From an uncultured Clostridium sp. (lineage in GTDB: Bacteria; Bacillota; Clostridia; TANB77; CAG-508), in NCBI GenBank assembly GCA_947574235.1, contig CANPIU010000010.1, forward strand, positions 1 through 44,256: a stretch of DNA of 44,256 nt, in the 5' to 3' direction. This document shows, piece by piece, positions 35,871 through 43,650 of this stretch (positions are counted from its first letter, which is position 1; each line of letters opens with the position of its first letter). A program made the translations under genes and the position numbers. The notes below the pieces were generated by a model. That model did not search any database and was not told where the DNA came from. It saw only the letters and a program-made list of their open reading frames with translations.

Positions 35871-36317
35871 TTATTCTTCCTCCATTGCCTTTTTAATGTT
35901 TTCCATTTTGTATCCTTTTTTTACTAGATATTGCTTTATTTCTTGTGGCTCCATTGACATGAGTTTTTTCCCTAAAATGTTTTGTGCTGATTTTATCTCA
36001 TATTCTTCTAGTTCTTCACGATTTTCATAAATATAATCTTCGATATCATTTCGATTTAAGCCTTTGGCTAATAATTTATGTTGCAGTTCTTTTATCGATA
36101 AATTTTTTAATACTGTAAAATTGTGAATTGTTTTTTCAATATAATCATTGTCATTGATATATTGAGCCTCTTTTAAATAGGCTATGATATCTTCTAGAAT
36201 GTTTTCATCTATACTATTACTGAATTTTTTTCGTATTTCTTGTTCTGTTCTCTTTTTATATAGGATATATTTTAATACTTTTGTTTTCTCTTTATCGAAT
36301 TCTTCTATTGTGTACAT
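35871..36317 (-). CDS. recX: RecX-type recombination regulator
   Basis: A 148-aa helical protein of the RecX family (three-helix repeats: KYILYKKRTEQEIRKKF near 15-32, IIAYLKEAQYINDNDYI near 45-62, IKQYLVKKGYKMENIKKAM at the end). RecX binds RecA filaments and limits their activity. It heads the recX-PHP-scpA-DUF2953-ytfJ run; recA lies upstream, separated by the hic locus. Confidence 0.82.
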   Translation of the reverse strand: MYTIEEFDKEKTKVLKYILYKKRTEQEIRKKFSNSIDENILEDIIAYLKEAQYINDNDYIEKTIHNFTVLKNLSIKELQHKLLAKGLNRNDIEDYIYENREELEEYEIKSAQNILGKKLMSMEPQEIKQYLVKKGYKMENIKKAMEEE

Positions 36318-36387
36318 TTCTTTTTCCTTCCTTTTTTCTCATTTTACTACAAATGTTTTTAAATAGCAAGAGATTTTCTCCTCGCTA

Positions 36388-36801
36388 TTACAATACTCTT
36401 TTTATTTTTAGATATTCTTTTAATGCTGCTTGTAGTACTTTTGAAAAATTCACATTTTGTGCTTCTGCTAATTGATTTAACCATTGTGGTATCGTTAATG
36501 TCTTTTTTACTGCTTGCTCTTCCATTTCATTTCTTACTAGAGGCATCCAAACACTAACACTTACTGTTTTTTCATTTTCTAAACATTTAATGTTTTCTAA
36601 TGGCGTACTTTCTGGAATTTCAATATTTTCTTCTTCTCGATGATATAAGACCAATTCTAAAACTTCTTTCGCGTTTTTTATGGCTTCTTTGGTTGTACTT
36701 GCACACGAAATGGCTTCTTCTAAATCTGGAAACTTAATATTAATTCCATCTTCTTGATAATCAAAAATAGCAACAAATTCATAACTTTCTTTTTTCTTCA
36801 C
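36388..36801 (-). CDS. hicB: HicB-type antitoxin
   Basis: A 137-aa antitoxin with the partial RNase H-like HicB fold: YEFVAIFDYQEDGINIKFPDLEEAISCASTTKEA starts it. The C-terminal half (TIPQWLNQLAEAQNVNFSKVLQAALKEYL) is a ribbon-helix-helix-like DNA-binding region. The GTG start follows GGGGAGG, which overlaps the stop of the hicA remnant. With hicA broken, HicB is probably an orphan. Confidence 0.85.
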   Translation of the reverse strand: MKKKESYEFVAIFDYQEDGINIKFPDLEEAISCASTTKEAIKNAKEVLELVLYHREEENIEIPESTPLENIKCLENEKTVSVSVWMPLVRNEMEEQAVKKTLTIPQWLNQLAEAQNVNFSKVLQAALKEYLKIKRVL

Positions 36802-36814
36802 AATAATTCCTCCC

Positions 36815-36992
36815 CTAAAATTTTAATTTTGCTTGTTTTTCAATATTCTTTAAAGTTCCTATTGGAATAATCTTTTTTGTAGTTGGCACAACAACAATAT
36901 TTTTCTCTCCTTCTTTTGTGAATATGTGATGACTTCCTCTAATTCTTTTTTCTATCCATCTTAATAACCGTTTTGGGTGTGAATTTTTTCAT
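36815..36992 (-). pseudogene. hicA: hicA toxin remnant
   Basis: The frame starts MKKFTPKTVIKM, as HicA does, then stops. A second frame gives IRGSHHIFTKEGEKN and IPIGTLKNI, the HicA core with its catalytic histidine. About nine codons of the usual GW/R loop between them are missing, and the frames do not join by one base. An internal deletion is the best explanation. AAGGAG and the promoter/operator upstream are intact. This is not a CGG-type site. Confidence 0.75.
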
Positions 36993-37014
36993 ATTAATTG
37001 CTATGCTCCTTATT

Positions 37015-37043
37015 ATCTTACACGTATTGTTTGTACGTGTCAA
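37015..37043 (-). promoter_or_regulatory. hic promoter with HicB-type operator
   Basis: Minus-strand TTGACA (37038-37043), 17-nt spacer, TAAGAT (37015-37020). ACACGTA (37020-37026) and TACGTGT (37034-37040) form an inverted repeat inside the promoter, as expected for autorepression. Confidence 0.65.
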
Positions 37044-37060
37044 GTGTTTTTCAAAAAAGA

Positions 37061-37102
37061 CTAAACAAATAACATGAATTCACTTCATATTAGTTTGTTT
37101 AG
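37061..37102 (-). terminator. Terminator after recA
   Basis: CTAAACAAA (37061-37069) and TTTGTTTAG (37094-37102) enclose TAACATGAA/TTCATATTA; on the minus strand a T run follows. Confidence 0.8.
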
Positions 37103-37123
37103 CCCCTCTAAATTAATTTAATT

Positions 37124-38174
37124 TTATTCTTCTTCGTCATCTTCCGTATTCGGTAATTCTTCACCAAGACTTTGTTCAAAGGCTTTCGCAAAATCTTCTC
37201 TTACTTTTGCTTCTACTTCCTCTAAAATATCTGGATTTTCCTTTAGGTATTTTTTCACATTTTCTCTACCTTGTCCAATTCTTTCCCCATTATAACTGAA
37301 CCAAGAACCTGCTTTTTCTATAATGTCTAAATTAACTGCCATATCTAAAATGTTACCAGCTTTTGAAATACCTTCGCCATAGACTACGTCAAATTCTGCT
37401 TCTCGAAATGGTGGTGCTACTTTATTTTTTACAACTTTAACACGCACACGGCTTCCTTTGAATTCTCCATCTTGCTTGATATTTTCTATTTTTCTAATAT
37501 CCATCCTAACAGAAGCATAGAATTTTAAAGCTCTACCTCCTGTTGTTGTTTCAGGATTTCCAAACATAACCCCTATTTTTTCTCTTAATTGGTTAATAAA
37601 GATTAACACGGTTTTCGTTTTGTTTAAGGCTCCTGCTAATTTACGTAGTGCTTGTGACATAAGTCTTGCTTGTAAGCCCATATGTGGGTCTCCCATATCG
37701 CCATCAATTTCTGCTTTTGGTACTAAAGCTGCCACAGAGTCAACAACGATAACGTCTAAAGCCCCACTTCTTACTAAGCTTTCTGTAATTTCTAGTGCTT
37801 GCTCTCCTGTATCTGGTTGAGAAACAATTAAATTATCGATATCAACCCCTAATTTTTTTGCATAAACAGGGTCTAAGGCATGCTCTGCATCAATAAAAGC
37901 TGCTTCTCCTCCCATTTTTTGTGCTTCTGCCACTACGTGTAAGGCCAAGGTTGTTTTTCCAGATGATTCTGGTCCATAGACCTCGATAATTCTACCTCTT
38001 GGAACACCACCAATTCCTAATGCAATATCAAGGCTTAAGGCTCCTGTTGGTATGGCTTCTATTTCCATTGCTTTAAATTCTCCGTAATTTCATAACTGAC
38101 CCTTTACCAAATTGTTTTTCTATTTGGCTCATTGCCATTTCTAGTGCTTTCTTTTTTTCTGTATTTTCTCCCAT
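37124..38174 (-). CDS. recA: Recombinase RecA with one CGG +1 site in the N-terminus
   Basis: RecA forms ATP-dependent filaments on single-stranded DNA for recombination and LexA cleavage. The ATG at 38174 after AGGAGGAAAATTT opens the N-terminal helix ([21 protein letters not shown]), then an in-frame CGG; the zero frame stops three codons later. Skipping the C (38084) gives Gly31 and [18 protein letters not shown], then Walker [11 protein letters not shown], the MGLQARLMS loop region and [21 protein letters not shown]. The joined length is 349 aa, normal. A downstream start (ATG 38068) would lose 35 residues of the N-terminal oligomerisation helix and linker. No other in-frame CGG. Confidence 0.93.
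38081..38084 (-). other. recA +1 recoding site (TTA-C-GGA)
   Basis: Zero-frame reading is CGG AGA ATT TAA. Skipping the C (38084) gives MKLGEFKAME, matching the RecA N-terminus without loss of a residue. Confidence 0.9.
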
Positions 38175-38267
38175 AAATTTTCCTCCTTAATTTTTGAACT
38201 TTTGTTTGATATTTCTATTATATACCAAAAATATGTTTTGTCAATACTTTTTTTCTATTTTTTTATT

Positions 38268-39851
38268 TTATTTATACCAACCTTCTATTCCATAAAATTG
38301 ATAAAACCAATTAGGTGTCATTTCTCCTACTAAACCAGAATTATAAGCAACCGTATATTTGTTGTTATATAGGCTTAGGTAAGGAATATCTGTCTTATAG
38401 ATTTCAGCTAATCTTGCATATTTTTCCTTTAAAATCGTTTCATCGGTTGTGTTTTTTACTTCACTCATAATATTGGTTACTTCTTCACTAACGTAATTTG
38501 CCATATTTCCTTCTCCAAAATAAGTAGAAAGATTTGGCGTTAGAGAAAGTGTCATACTGCATAGGGCTATATCATAATTTTTACTATTGATGCTCTTATT
38601 GTATTGGTCATCTGACGCTTGTACAATATTAATGGTAATGCCTTGTGCTTCTAATTGCTGCTTAAGATTGGTTGCAACTGTCACTTTGGCACTATCACTT
38701 GCTCTTACTAAAAGGTTAAAGGCTAGCCTTTGGGTTCGATAATTTTCTGTCTTTTGCCAAGTACCTAAGCGTAGAACCCATCCACTGTCAGTTAACACTT
38801 GTTTAGCTTGTTCTAAGTTATAGCCACTGCTTGCATCTTGCCCCTGTGCTAACCAACTTCCATAATCTAACGGAAAACTACTGGTAAAGCATTTACTATT
38901 GAAGATACTAGAAACAATGTTTTCCTTGTCAATGGAATAAGATATTGCCTTTCTAATTTCAGGTCTTGCTAAGAAATTATTTTGCATGTTGAAAGCTAAA
39001 AAGGTATGTTCTCTTCCTTTTAGTTCTTTTGAACTGTATCCAATGGTTCCAATGTATTCTTGCAGATTATCATTTGTAGTTGCTACTAAGTCAATATTTC
39101 CTATTTTGAAGCTATTATATAATTCTCCAATGGAAGAATATAAATTAACGGTAATTTTCTCTAGGCTCAAATTGGTTTGCCTATTCCACCAACTATCATT
39201 TTTTTGCAATATGATATAAGATGGCTCTACTTCTGCTATTTTATATTTTCCAGTTCCTACTGGCGAAGAATTTTTCTCGGTATTTACAAAATCTTCGTTT
39301 TCATAGTAGTCTTTTGATAAAATGGGAAAGGTTAATTGATATTCAAAAAAAGGAACTTCTCTATCTAAATTGATTTTTACCGTGTAATCGTCTACAATCT
39401 CTACCCCTGTTACATATTGCACATTGTAGGAATAGATAGATTGGATTTCTTTTAAGCGGTCAATGGTAAACCTAACGTCCTCAGCGGTAAAGCGTTGACC
39501 TTCTGTCCATTTTGCATTTTCTCTTAGTTTAATAAGATACGAATTGTCACTTTGTTTGGCCCACTCCGTTGCTAAGGCTGGCTCTGCTTTATAATCTGCC
39601 GTTAGAGTAACTAATGGCTCATAAATCAATCTTGTAATATCTTGTACGTTTTTATTGTTACTAAGAATCGGATTGATGGTATCTAATCCTGCAATTCCTA
39701 GTGTTAATTCTGTGATTTTCTCCTGCTGATTGCTTACGTATTCAAGTTCTTGTTGTTTTTCTTGTTCGTCTTGTTTGATTTTGAAGATGGCAAAAATTAA
39801 AATTACAATGATAAAAATAATGAAGATATATTTTATCCAATTTGATTTCAT
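38268..39851 (-). CDS. Oligopeptide-type ABC transporter substrate-binding protein
   Basis: A family-5 solute-binding protein (527 aa) for peptides or nickel-type substrates. An N-terminal membrane anchor (residues 5-24) has no lipobox cysteine, so it is probably tethered by the helix. Family features are LTLGIAGLDTINPILSNN near 48, LIYEPLVTL near 75, FTAEDVRFTIDRL near 122, SPVGTGKYKI near 196 and RKAISYSIDKENIV near 302. No permease genes are adjacent. Confidence 0.85.
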   Translation of the reverse strand: MKSNWIKYIFIIFIIVILIFAIFKIKQDEQEKQQELEYVSNQQEKITELTLGIAGLDTINPILSNNKNVQDITRLIYEPLVTLTADYKAEPALATEWAKQSDNSYLIKLRENAKWTEGQRFTAEDVRFTIDRLKEIQSIYSYNVQYVTGVEIVDDYTVKINLDREVPFFEYQLTFPILSKDYYENEDFVNTEKNSSPVGTGKYKIAEVEPSYIILQKNDSWWNRQTNLSLEKITVNLYSSIGELYNSFKIGNIDLVATTNDNLQEYIGTIGYSSKELKGREHTFLAFNMQNNFLARPEIRKAISYSIDKENIVSSIFNSKCFTSSFPLDYGSWLAQGQDASSGYNLEQAKQVLTDSGWVLRLGTWQKTENYRTQRLAFNLLVRASDSAKVTVATNLKQQLEAQGITINIVQASDDQYNKSINSKNYDIALCSMTLSLTPNLSTYFGEGNMANYVSEEVTNIMSEVKNTTDETILKEKYARLAEIYKTDIPYLSLYNNKYTVAYNSGLVGEMTPNWFYQFYGIEGWYK

Positions 39852-39918
39852 ACTACACCTCTATTCTTTTGCTATCATACCTTAAATGAGAAGTTTTTTC
39901 AAGCTTTTTAAAAGAATT

Positions 39919-39973
39919 TTTCTAATTTCCCCATTGGTTCCGGGTTTCCTTGGGGCCATTGGAAAATTAGAAA
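39919..39973. repeat. Inverted repeat sharing a core with the 1704-1783 palindrome
   Basis: TTTCTAATTTCC (39919-39930) pairs with GGAAAATTAGAAA (39961-39973) with one bulge. The interior carries CATTGGTTCCGGGTTT followed by TTGGGG, nearly the same as CAATGGTTCCGGGTTT..TGGGG at 1712-1735. The shared core 38 kb apart indicates a dispersed repeat. Confidence 0.65.
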
Positions 39974-39977
39974 GCAA

Positions 39978-40014
39978 AAAGGAGCCATTGAAAATTTCTC
40001 CAATCGCCCCTTTT
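39978..40014 (-). terminator. Terminator after spoVS
   Basis: Minus-strand AAAGGGGCGATTG pairs with CAATGGCTCCTTT and is followed by a T run. Confidence 0.7.
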
Positions 40015-40023
40015 ATTTATTTT

Positions 40024-40287
40024 TTAAACTCTTGATTCTACGATTAACTTGATACCAGTTCTGTCTTCTCCTTCAACCTCTACTTCCGCAAATGCTGGTA
40101 TGCAAACTAAGTCTACCCCTGCTGGTGCAACAAATCCCCTTGCGATTGCCACTGCCTTTACTGCTTGATTTAGTGCTCCTGCTCCGATTGCTTGCATTTC
40201 TGCCTTGTTTGATTCTTTTACTAATCCAGCAATTGCTCCTGCTACTGAATTAGGATTTGATTTGGATGAAATTTTTAAAACTTCCAT
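40024..40287 (-). CDS. spoVS: Stage V sporulation protein S
   Basis: An 87-aa Alba-like protein, nearly the canonical SpoVS: MEVLKISSKSNPNSVAGAIA, LNQAVKAVAIARGF near 39 and IKLIVESRV at the end. SpoVS is needed for septation and coat assembly at stage V. I chose the ATG at 40287 because ATAGGAGGCAAAAGAAAA precedes it, rather than an upstream ATG. It follows ymdB as in B. subtilis. Confidence 0.95.
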   Translation of the reverse strand: MEVLKISSKSNPNSVAGAIAGLVKESNKAEMQAIGAGALNQAVKAVAIARGFVAPAGVDLVCIPAFAEVEVEGEDRTGIKLIVESRV

Positions 40288-40439
40288 TTTTCTTTTGCCT
40301 CCTATAATTTTTATTTTTGTTGCAACTTTTACGATAGTCATTTTACAATATATGGAAATGTTTGTAAAGTGTTTTTGGAAATTTTTTATTAGTTTTCATC
40401 GCAAAATTACTGTGTTTTCAACAATATTCGACAAGCCTT

Positions 40440-41210
40440 CTATTGGTACAACCTTTTTATGCTTTTTACCTGATTATTTGTATCATCCATTTCAAAAATC
40501 ACACCATTAAAAATACACTCTCCACTTGCAATTTTATATCTTTCTGGTAAGGTAGTCTCAAATCTTTTTAAAGAAGCTTCAATATCCATCCCTATAACAG
40601 AATATTTAGGTCCTGTCATGCCAATATCTGTAATATAACCTGTTCCTTTTGGTAAAATCTTTTCATCAGCTGTTTGTACATGGGTATGGGTTCCAAAAAC
40701 AGCTGTTACCTTTCCATCTAAAAAATATCCCATCGCTATTTTTTCGGCGGTTGCTTCAGCATGGAAGTCTACGAAAATGATATCTACTTTGTCTTTGATT
40801 TTTTCTATGATTTCTTTAACTTTAATAAATGGATTTTCAGAAAGTACATTGATATCTACTCTCCCAATTAAATTGATTACTGCTATTTTTTTGTCTTGAC
40901 AAGTATAAATATTGTATCCTTTTCCAACCACTCCTTTTGGATAATTGGCTGGCCTGATTAATTTAGGATGGTCAATAAATTTAAAAATATCCTTCTTGCC
41001 CCAAGTATGATTTCCCATTGTGATAACGTCTATTTTTAAGCTTAAAATATCGTCAAAGTTTTTTTGGGTAATTCCCATCCCTTCTGCTACGTTTTCTGCA
41101 TTTACGATAACAAACTCAATGGTTTCTCTTTTTTTTATTTCTTCTAATTGTTTTTTTAATTCTTTGATTCCACTGTTTCCGACTAAGTCTCCTACGGCTA
41201 AAATTTTCAC
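40440..41210 (-). CDS. ymdB: YmdB-family metallophosphoesterase (2',3'-cNMP phosphodiesterase)
   Basis: A cytoplasmic calcineurin-like phosphoesterase (about 256 aa) of the TIGR00282 family. Metal ligands are in VGDLVGNSG, NAENVAEGMG near 38, MGNHTWGKKD near 65, DFHAEATAEK near 150 and GTHTHVQTAD near 177. I chose GTG 41210, with GAAGGG upstream. B. subtilis YmdB hydrolyses 2',3'-cyclic nucleotides and acts in the switch between motility, biofilm and sporulation. Paired with spoVS. Confidence 0.9.
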   Translation of the reverse strand: MKILAVGDLVGNSGIKELKKQLEEIKKRETIEFVIVNAENVAEGMGITQKNFDDILSLKIDVITMGNHTWGKKDIFKFIDHPKLIRPANYPKGVVGKGYNIYTCQDKKIAVINLIGRVDINVLSENPFIKVKEIIEKIKDKVDIIFVDFHAEATAEKIAMGYFLDGKVTAVFGTHTHVQTADEKILPKGTGYITDIGMTGPKYSVIGMDIEASLKRFETTLPERYKIASGECIFNGVIFEMDDTNNQVKSIKRLYQ

Positions 41211-41301
41211 GTTAACCCTTCTTTCTTTTTTCGTTTTCTTTATCATACTATATTAAGCAAAATAAAGCAAGGGTAAGATTTTATTCAAATTAAATATCTA
41301 C

Positions 41302-41330
41302 TTGCATGTGTTAACTTTTTATGTTATACT
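41302..41330 (+). promoter_or_regulatory. Promoter for 41379-42092
   Basis: TTGCAT (41302-41307), 17-nt spacer, TATACT (41325-41330). Confidence 0.55.
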
Positions 41331-41378
41331 GTAATAGAAACAAGTAATAAAATATCTTTATGTATAAGGAGGAAAAAA

Positions 41379-42092
41379 ATGTATAACAATTTTCAAAAAC
41401 GGGTTCAGAAGATAAGGAAATTAGAAGAACGCTCTGAAGAAATTTTTCATCAAAAGGAGGCCAAGAAAGAAACTGTAAAGAAAAGACAGGACAAGGAATT
41501 TAAAAGATTTTATAAACATGTTCAAAAAGAGTTTATTAGCTATATCTTAGATATATTTGAAAAATATACAATCGAATATGGAACAATTAAATATATCAAA
41601 CTTATTGCTACGTCAAAAGATTTTAGACGTATACGAGGTACTCATATTGCAGGAGATCTATATTTAACTAATCTTGAGACTGCTCTAGATAGTAGTAAGA
41701 TAAAACATTACTTTTTTCTTAATATAACTTTTAAACAACCTATTATATTGAGTCCAACAGAACGACCGATATCTTCTGTAGATACAAGAGAAAATCTAGA
41801 GTCGTATACCATTTTTTATAAGGATTATTCACCTCATGAAAATTTTGCACATGTCTTTTTTCCGAATCCTGATTGTTACAATAAAGATTATTTTTCAGTT
41901 CATTATCCTGATATCGTCTTAGGCATTGATGGAATACCAGAACTTCTTGATGCAGTTTGTTTTGATCATGAATATGAATATTATCACTTAGGTGAGTTTT
42001 CGGAGCATATTTGGGCTATACACGATTTATTGAAAATTGAACATACTATTCATGATAGACACTCTTTTACTATTTACTTAATCCAAAAATAA
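41379..42092 (+). CDS. Hypothetical protein, 237 aa
   Basis: Not recognised. The first 45 residues are a charged coiled coil; the remainder is soluble, mixed alpha/beta. AAGGAGGAAAAAA precedes the ATG. Codon 8 is an ordinary CGG (41400), where a +1 shift would stop almost at once, so the gene either needs normal CGG reading or starts later. It sits immediately before the IS element and may be accessory. Confidence 0.6.
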   Translation: MYNNFQKRVQKIRKLEERSEEIFHQKEAKKETVKKRQDKEFKRFYKHVQKEFISYILDIFEKYTIEYGTIKYIKLIATSKDFRRIRGTHIAGDLYLTNLETALDSSKIKHYFFLNITFKQPIILSPTERPISSVDTRENLESYTIFYKDYSPHENFAHVFFPNPDCYNKDYFSVHYPDIVLGIDGIPELLDAVCFDHEYEYYHLGEFSEHIWAIHDLLKIEHTIHDRHSFTIYLIQK

Positions 42093-42112
42093 AGCTTTTG
42101 AAAAGACGGGTG

Positions 42113-43462
42113 TTATACAGAGTAAGAGGGTGTCCATGGATGATTAACAGCTGGTTTATGTGCTTTAGAACTATTTATTTCTTCTATTGTTTTTGTTGTT
42201 TTTTGATAAATCTTTTTTTCTGGTGCTTTTACTTTAGAAAGATTATATAAGCTGTTTTCAATATAACACCAATATGTGTAATTATAAGCTATAACTAACG
42301 TACATATAATATTTTGTGAAAAACTAATAATTTCACCTGTTTCAATATCTACTGGAACATAATAATTTCCTCTATACTTAATAGACGAGGCATTATCTAT
42401 TTTTCTGTTATACTGTTCTGAAATTATAATATTTAATTCTTTTTCTGTATATGTATTCTTTCTCATATCATTTCGTTCTGGATTTATTTCATAGGCAAAT
42501 TTCGAATTCATTTTAGGTATAAACACCTCATTTAAGTACTTATTGGCTTCTTCATCATCTATAATATTTTCATGTCTTAATTCTGCTATTAAACGACCTT
42601 TAAATGTTTTATTTTCTCTTTCAACGTTTGGCTTAAATAATGGGTCACTATTGGAAGAAAGCTGTATTTCTAATTCCTCACAAATTCTTCCAAATTGTGT
42701 TGTATTTAAATTACTTTTTGACTTAGCATTATTTATTGAAAATGTTCCTCTTTTATCTGTTTTTATTTTTCTTGGAATACCATATTTTAAAACAATGTTC
42801 ATAAGCATTATAAAGTATGCTCTAGTTGTTTCTTGAACGTCAAACCAACCATATAATACTTTTTTAGTTGCTTTATCAACTGCTAAATGAAGTGCTCTTG
42901 CTTTTGTTCCATACCACATTGCAAATGCAGCATCCATTTGTATTTCTTGACCATAATTGTATAGCAATGATGAGCGTCTTATGTGTTTTTGTTTTTCAGC
43001 TTCTTGCCTTTTTTCATATATTGTTATTTGTTCTATTGTCGCTTCTTTATTACGTATTGCTTTTTTCATATTTGAATTATATAATTTAGTTGTTTTATGT
43101 TGGGCTTCAGGAGAAATAATGTCTGCTTCACTTAGAATAGTGCTAATAGTTTTTCGTGATAGCTTGTATTTTCCCCTGATTTCCTCATAAAAATGGGTAA
43201 AATTGTAATCAAAATATTCTGTAATATAAAGGGTTACTATTTCCTCTTTTATATTTTCTGATACTTTCTTTTTACTTTCTCTTCCTCTATTTTTATGTAT
43301 AAATCCAGATTCTCCATCATTTTTATATTTTAAAATTAGACGGTCTATTTGTCTAGCTGTTATCCCTAAATTTTCAACTGCTTCTTTTTTGGTACATTCA
43401 CCTCCTAGTATTTTCTTAATAATGTTTAATTTTTTCATTTCTTTTTCTGTCATTTGTAACAT
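42113..43462 (-). CDS. ISNCY-family DDE transposase
   Basis: A 449-aa transposase. The N-terminus holds helix-turn-helix motifs (KEAVENLGITARQIDRLILKY near 25-45; LSRKTISTIL near 100). The DDE catalytic residues lie in EIQMDAAFAMW (about residue 175), KTDKRGTF (about 237) and NVERENKTFKGRL (about 279). C-terminal cysteine/Tyr-rich part of unknown role. The ATG at 43462 follows AGGAGG, which is inside a palindrome. No in-frame CGG found. Confidence 0.85.
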   Translation of the reverse strand: MLQMTEKEMKKLNIIKKILGGECTKKEAVENLGITARQIDRLILKYKNDGESGFIHKNRGRESKKKVSENIKEEIVTLYITEYFDYNFTHFYEEIRGKYKLSRKTISTILSEADIISPEAQHKTTKLYNSNMKKAIRNKEATIEQITIYEKRQEAEKQKHIRRSSLLYNYGQEIQMDAAFAMWYGTKARALHLAVDKATKKVLYGWFDVQETTRAYFIMLMNIVLKYGIPRKIKTDKRGTFSINNAKSKSNLNTTQFGRICEELEIQLSSNSDPLFKPNVERENKTFKGRLIAELRHENIIDDEEANKYLNEVFIPKMNSKFAYEINPERNDMRKNTYTEKELNIIISEQYNRKIDNASSIKYRGNYYVPVDIETGEIISFSQNIICTLVIAYNYTYWCYIENSLYNLSKVKAPEKKIYQKTTKTIEEINSSKAHKPAVNHPWTPSYSV

Positions 43463-43464
43463 TT

Positions 43465-43484
43465 TTTACCTCCTATGAGGTAAA
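43465..43484. promoter_or_regulatory. Palindrome covering the transposase ribosome site
   Basis: TTTACCTC-CTAT-GAGGTAAA: 8-bp arms around a 4-nt loop contain the AGGAGG of the transposase on the minus strand. The hairpin may limit its translation. Confidence 0.6.
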
Positions 43485-43487
43485 TTA

Positions 43488-43541
43488 TAAGACATTTTTA
43501 TTTACCAACATAAAGTTTTTTTAAGACATTTTCACTTACCA
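43488..43541. repeat. Subterminal direct repeats of the IS element
   Basis: TAAGACATTTTTATTTACCA (43488-43507) and TAAGACATTTTCACTTACCA (43522-43541) match at 18 of 20 positions. Probably transposase binding sites at the element end. Confidence 0.65.
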
Positions 43542-43575
43542 GTCACAGCAAGTTTAAAAAATTAAGATGAAATTG

Positions 43576-43604
43576 TTGACAGATTTACATAAAAATGGTA
43601 GAAT
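43576..43604 (+). promoter_or_regulatory. Promoter for 43651-44142
   Basis: TTGACA (43576-43581), 17-nt spacer, TAGAAT (43599-43604). Confidence 0.7.
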
Positions 43605-43650
43605 AGTATTGCAACAGAAAATTCTATATTCATTAAAAGGAGAGACTACA

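Larger units (their letters stand above)
42111..43547 (-). mobile_element. ISNCY/IS1202-type insertion sequence
   Basis: A single transposase gene bounded by related, imperfect ends. The left end begins TGTTATACAGAGTAAGAGGG; the right end read inward begins TGTGACTGGTAAGTGAAAATG. Both share TGT, GTAAG(A/T)G and TGTC. No target duplication is clear, so the exact limits are uncertain. Confidence 0.5.

Noticed and set aside
36815..36992. hicA as a ninth CGG shift site
   Set aside because: A CGG is present (36968-36970), but it is not in the zero frame and the gene also lacks about nine codons. An internal deletion explains it better.
3599..38084. The eight +1 sites as random sequencing or assembly errors
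   Set aside because: Not fully excluded, but all eight are the same base, before GGA/GGG, and in the same codon phase. A base caller does not know the reading frame. The three other frame breaks (12211-12216, about 22480, hicA) are of other types and lie in poorly recognised genes.
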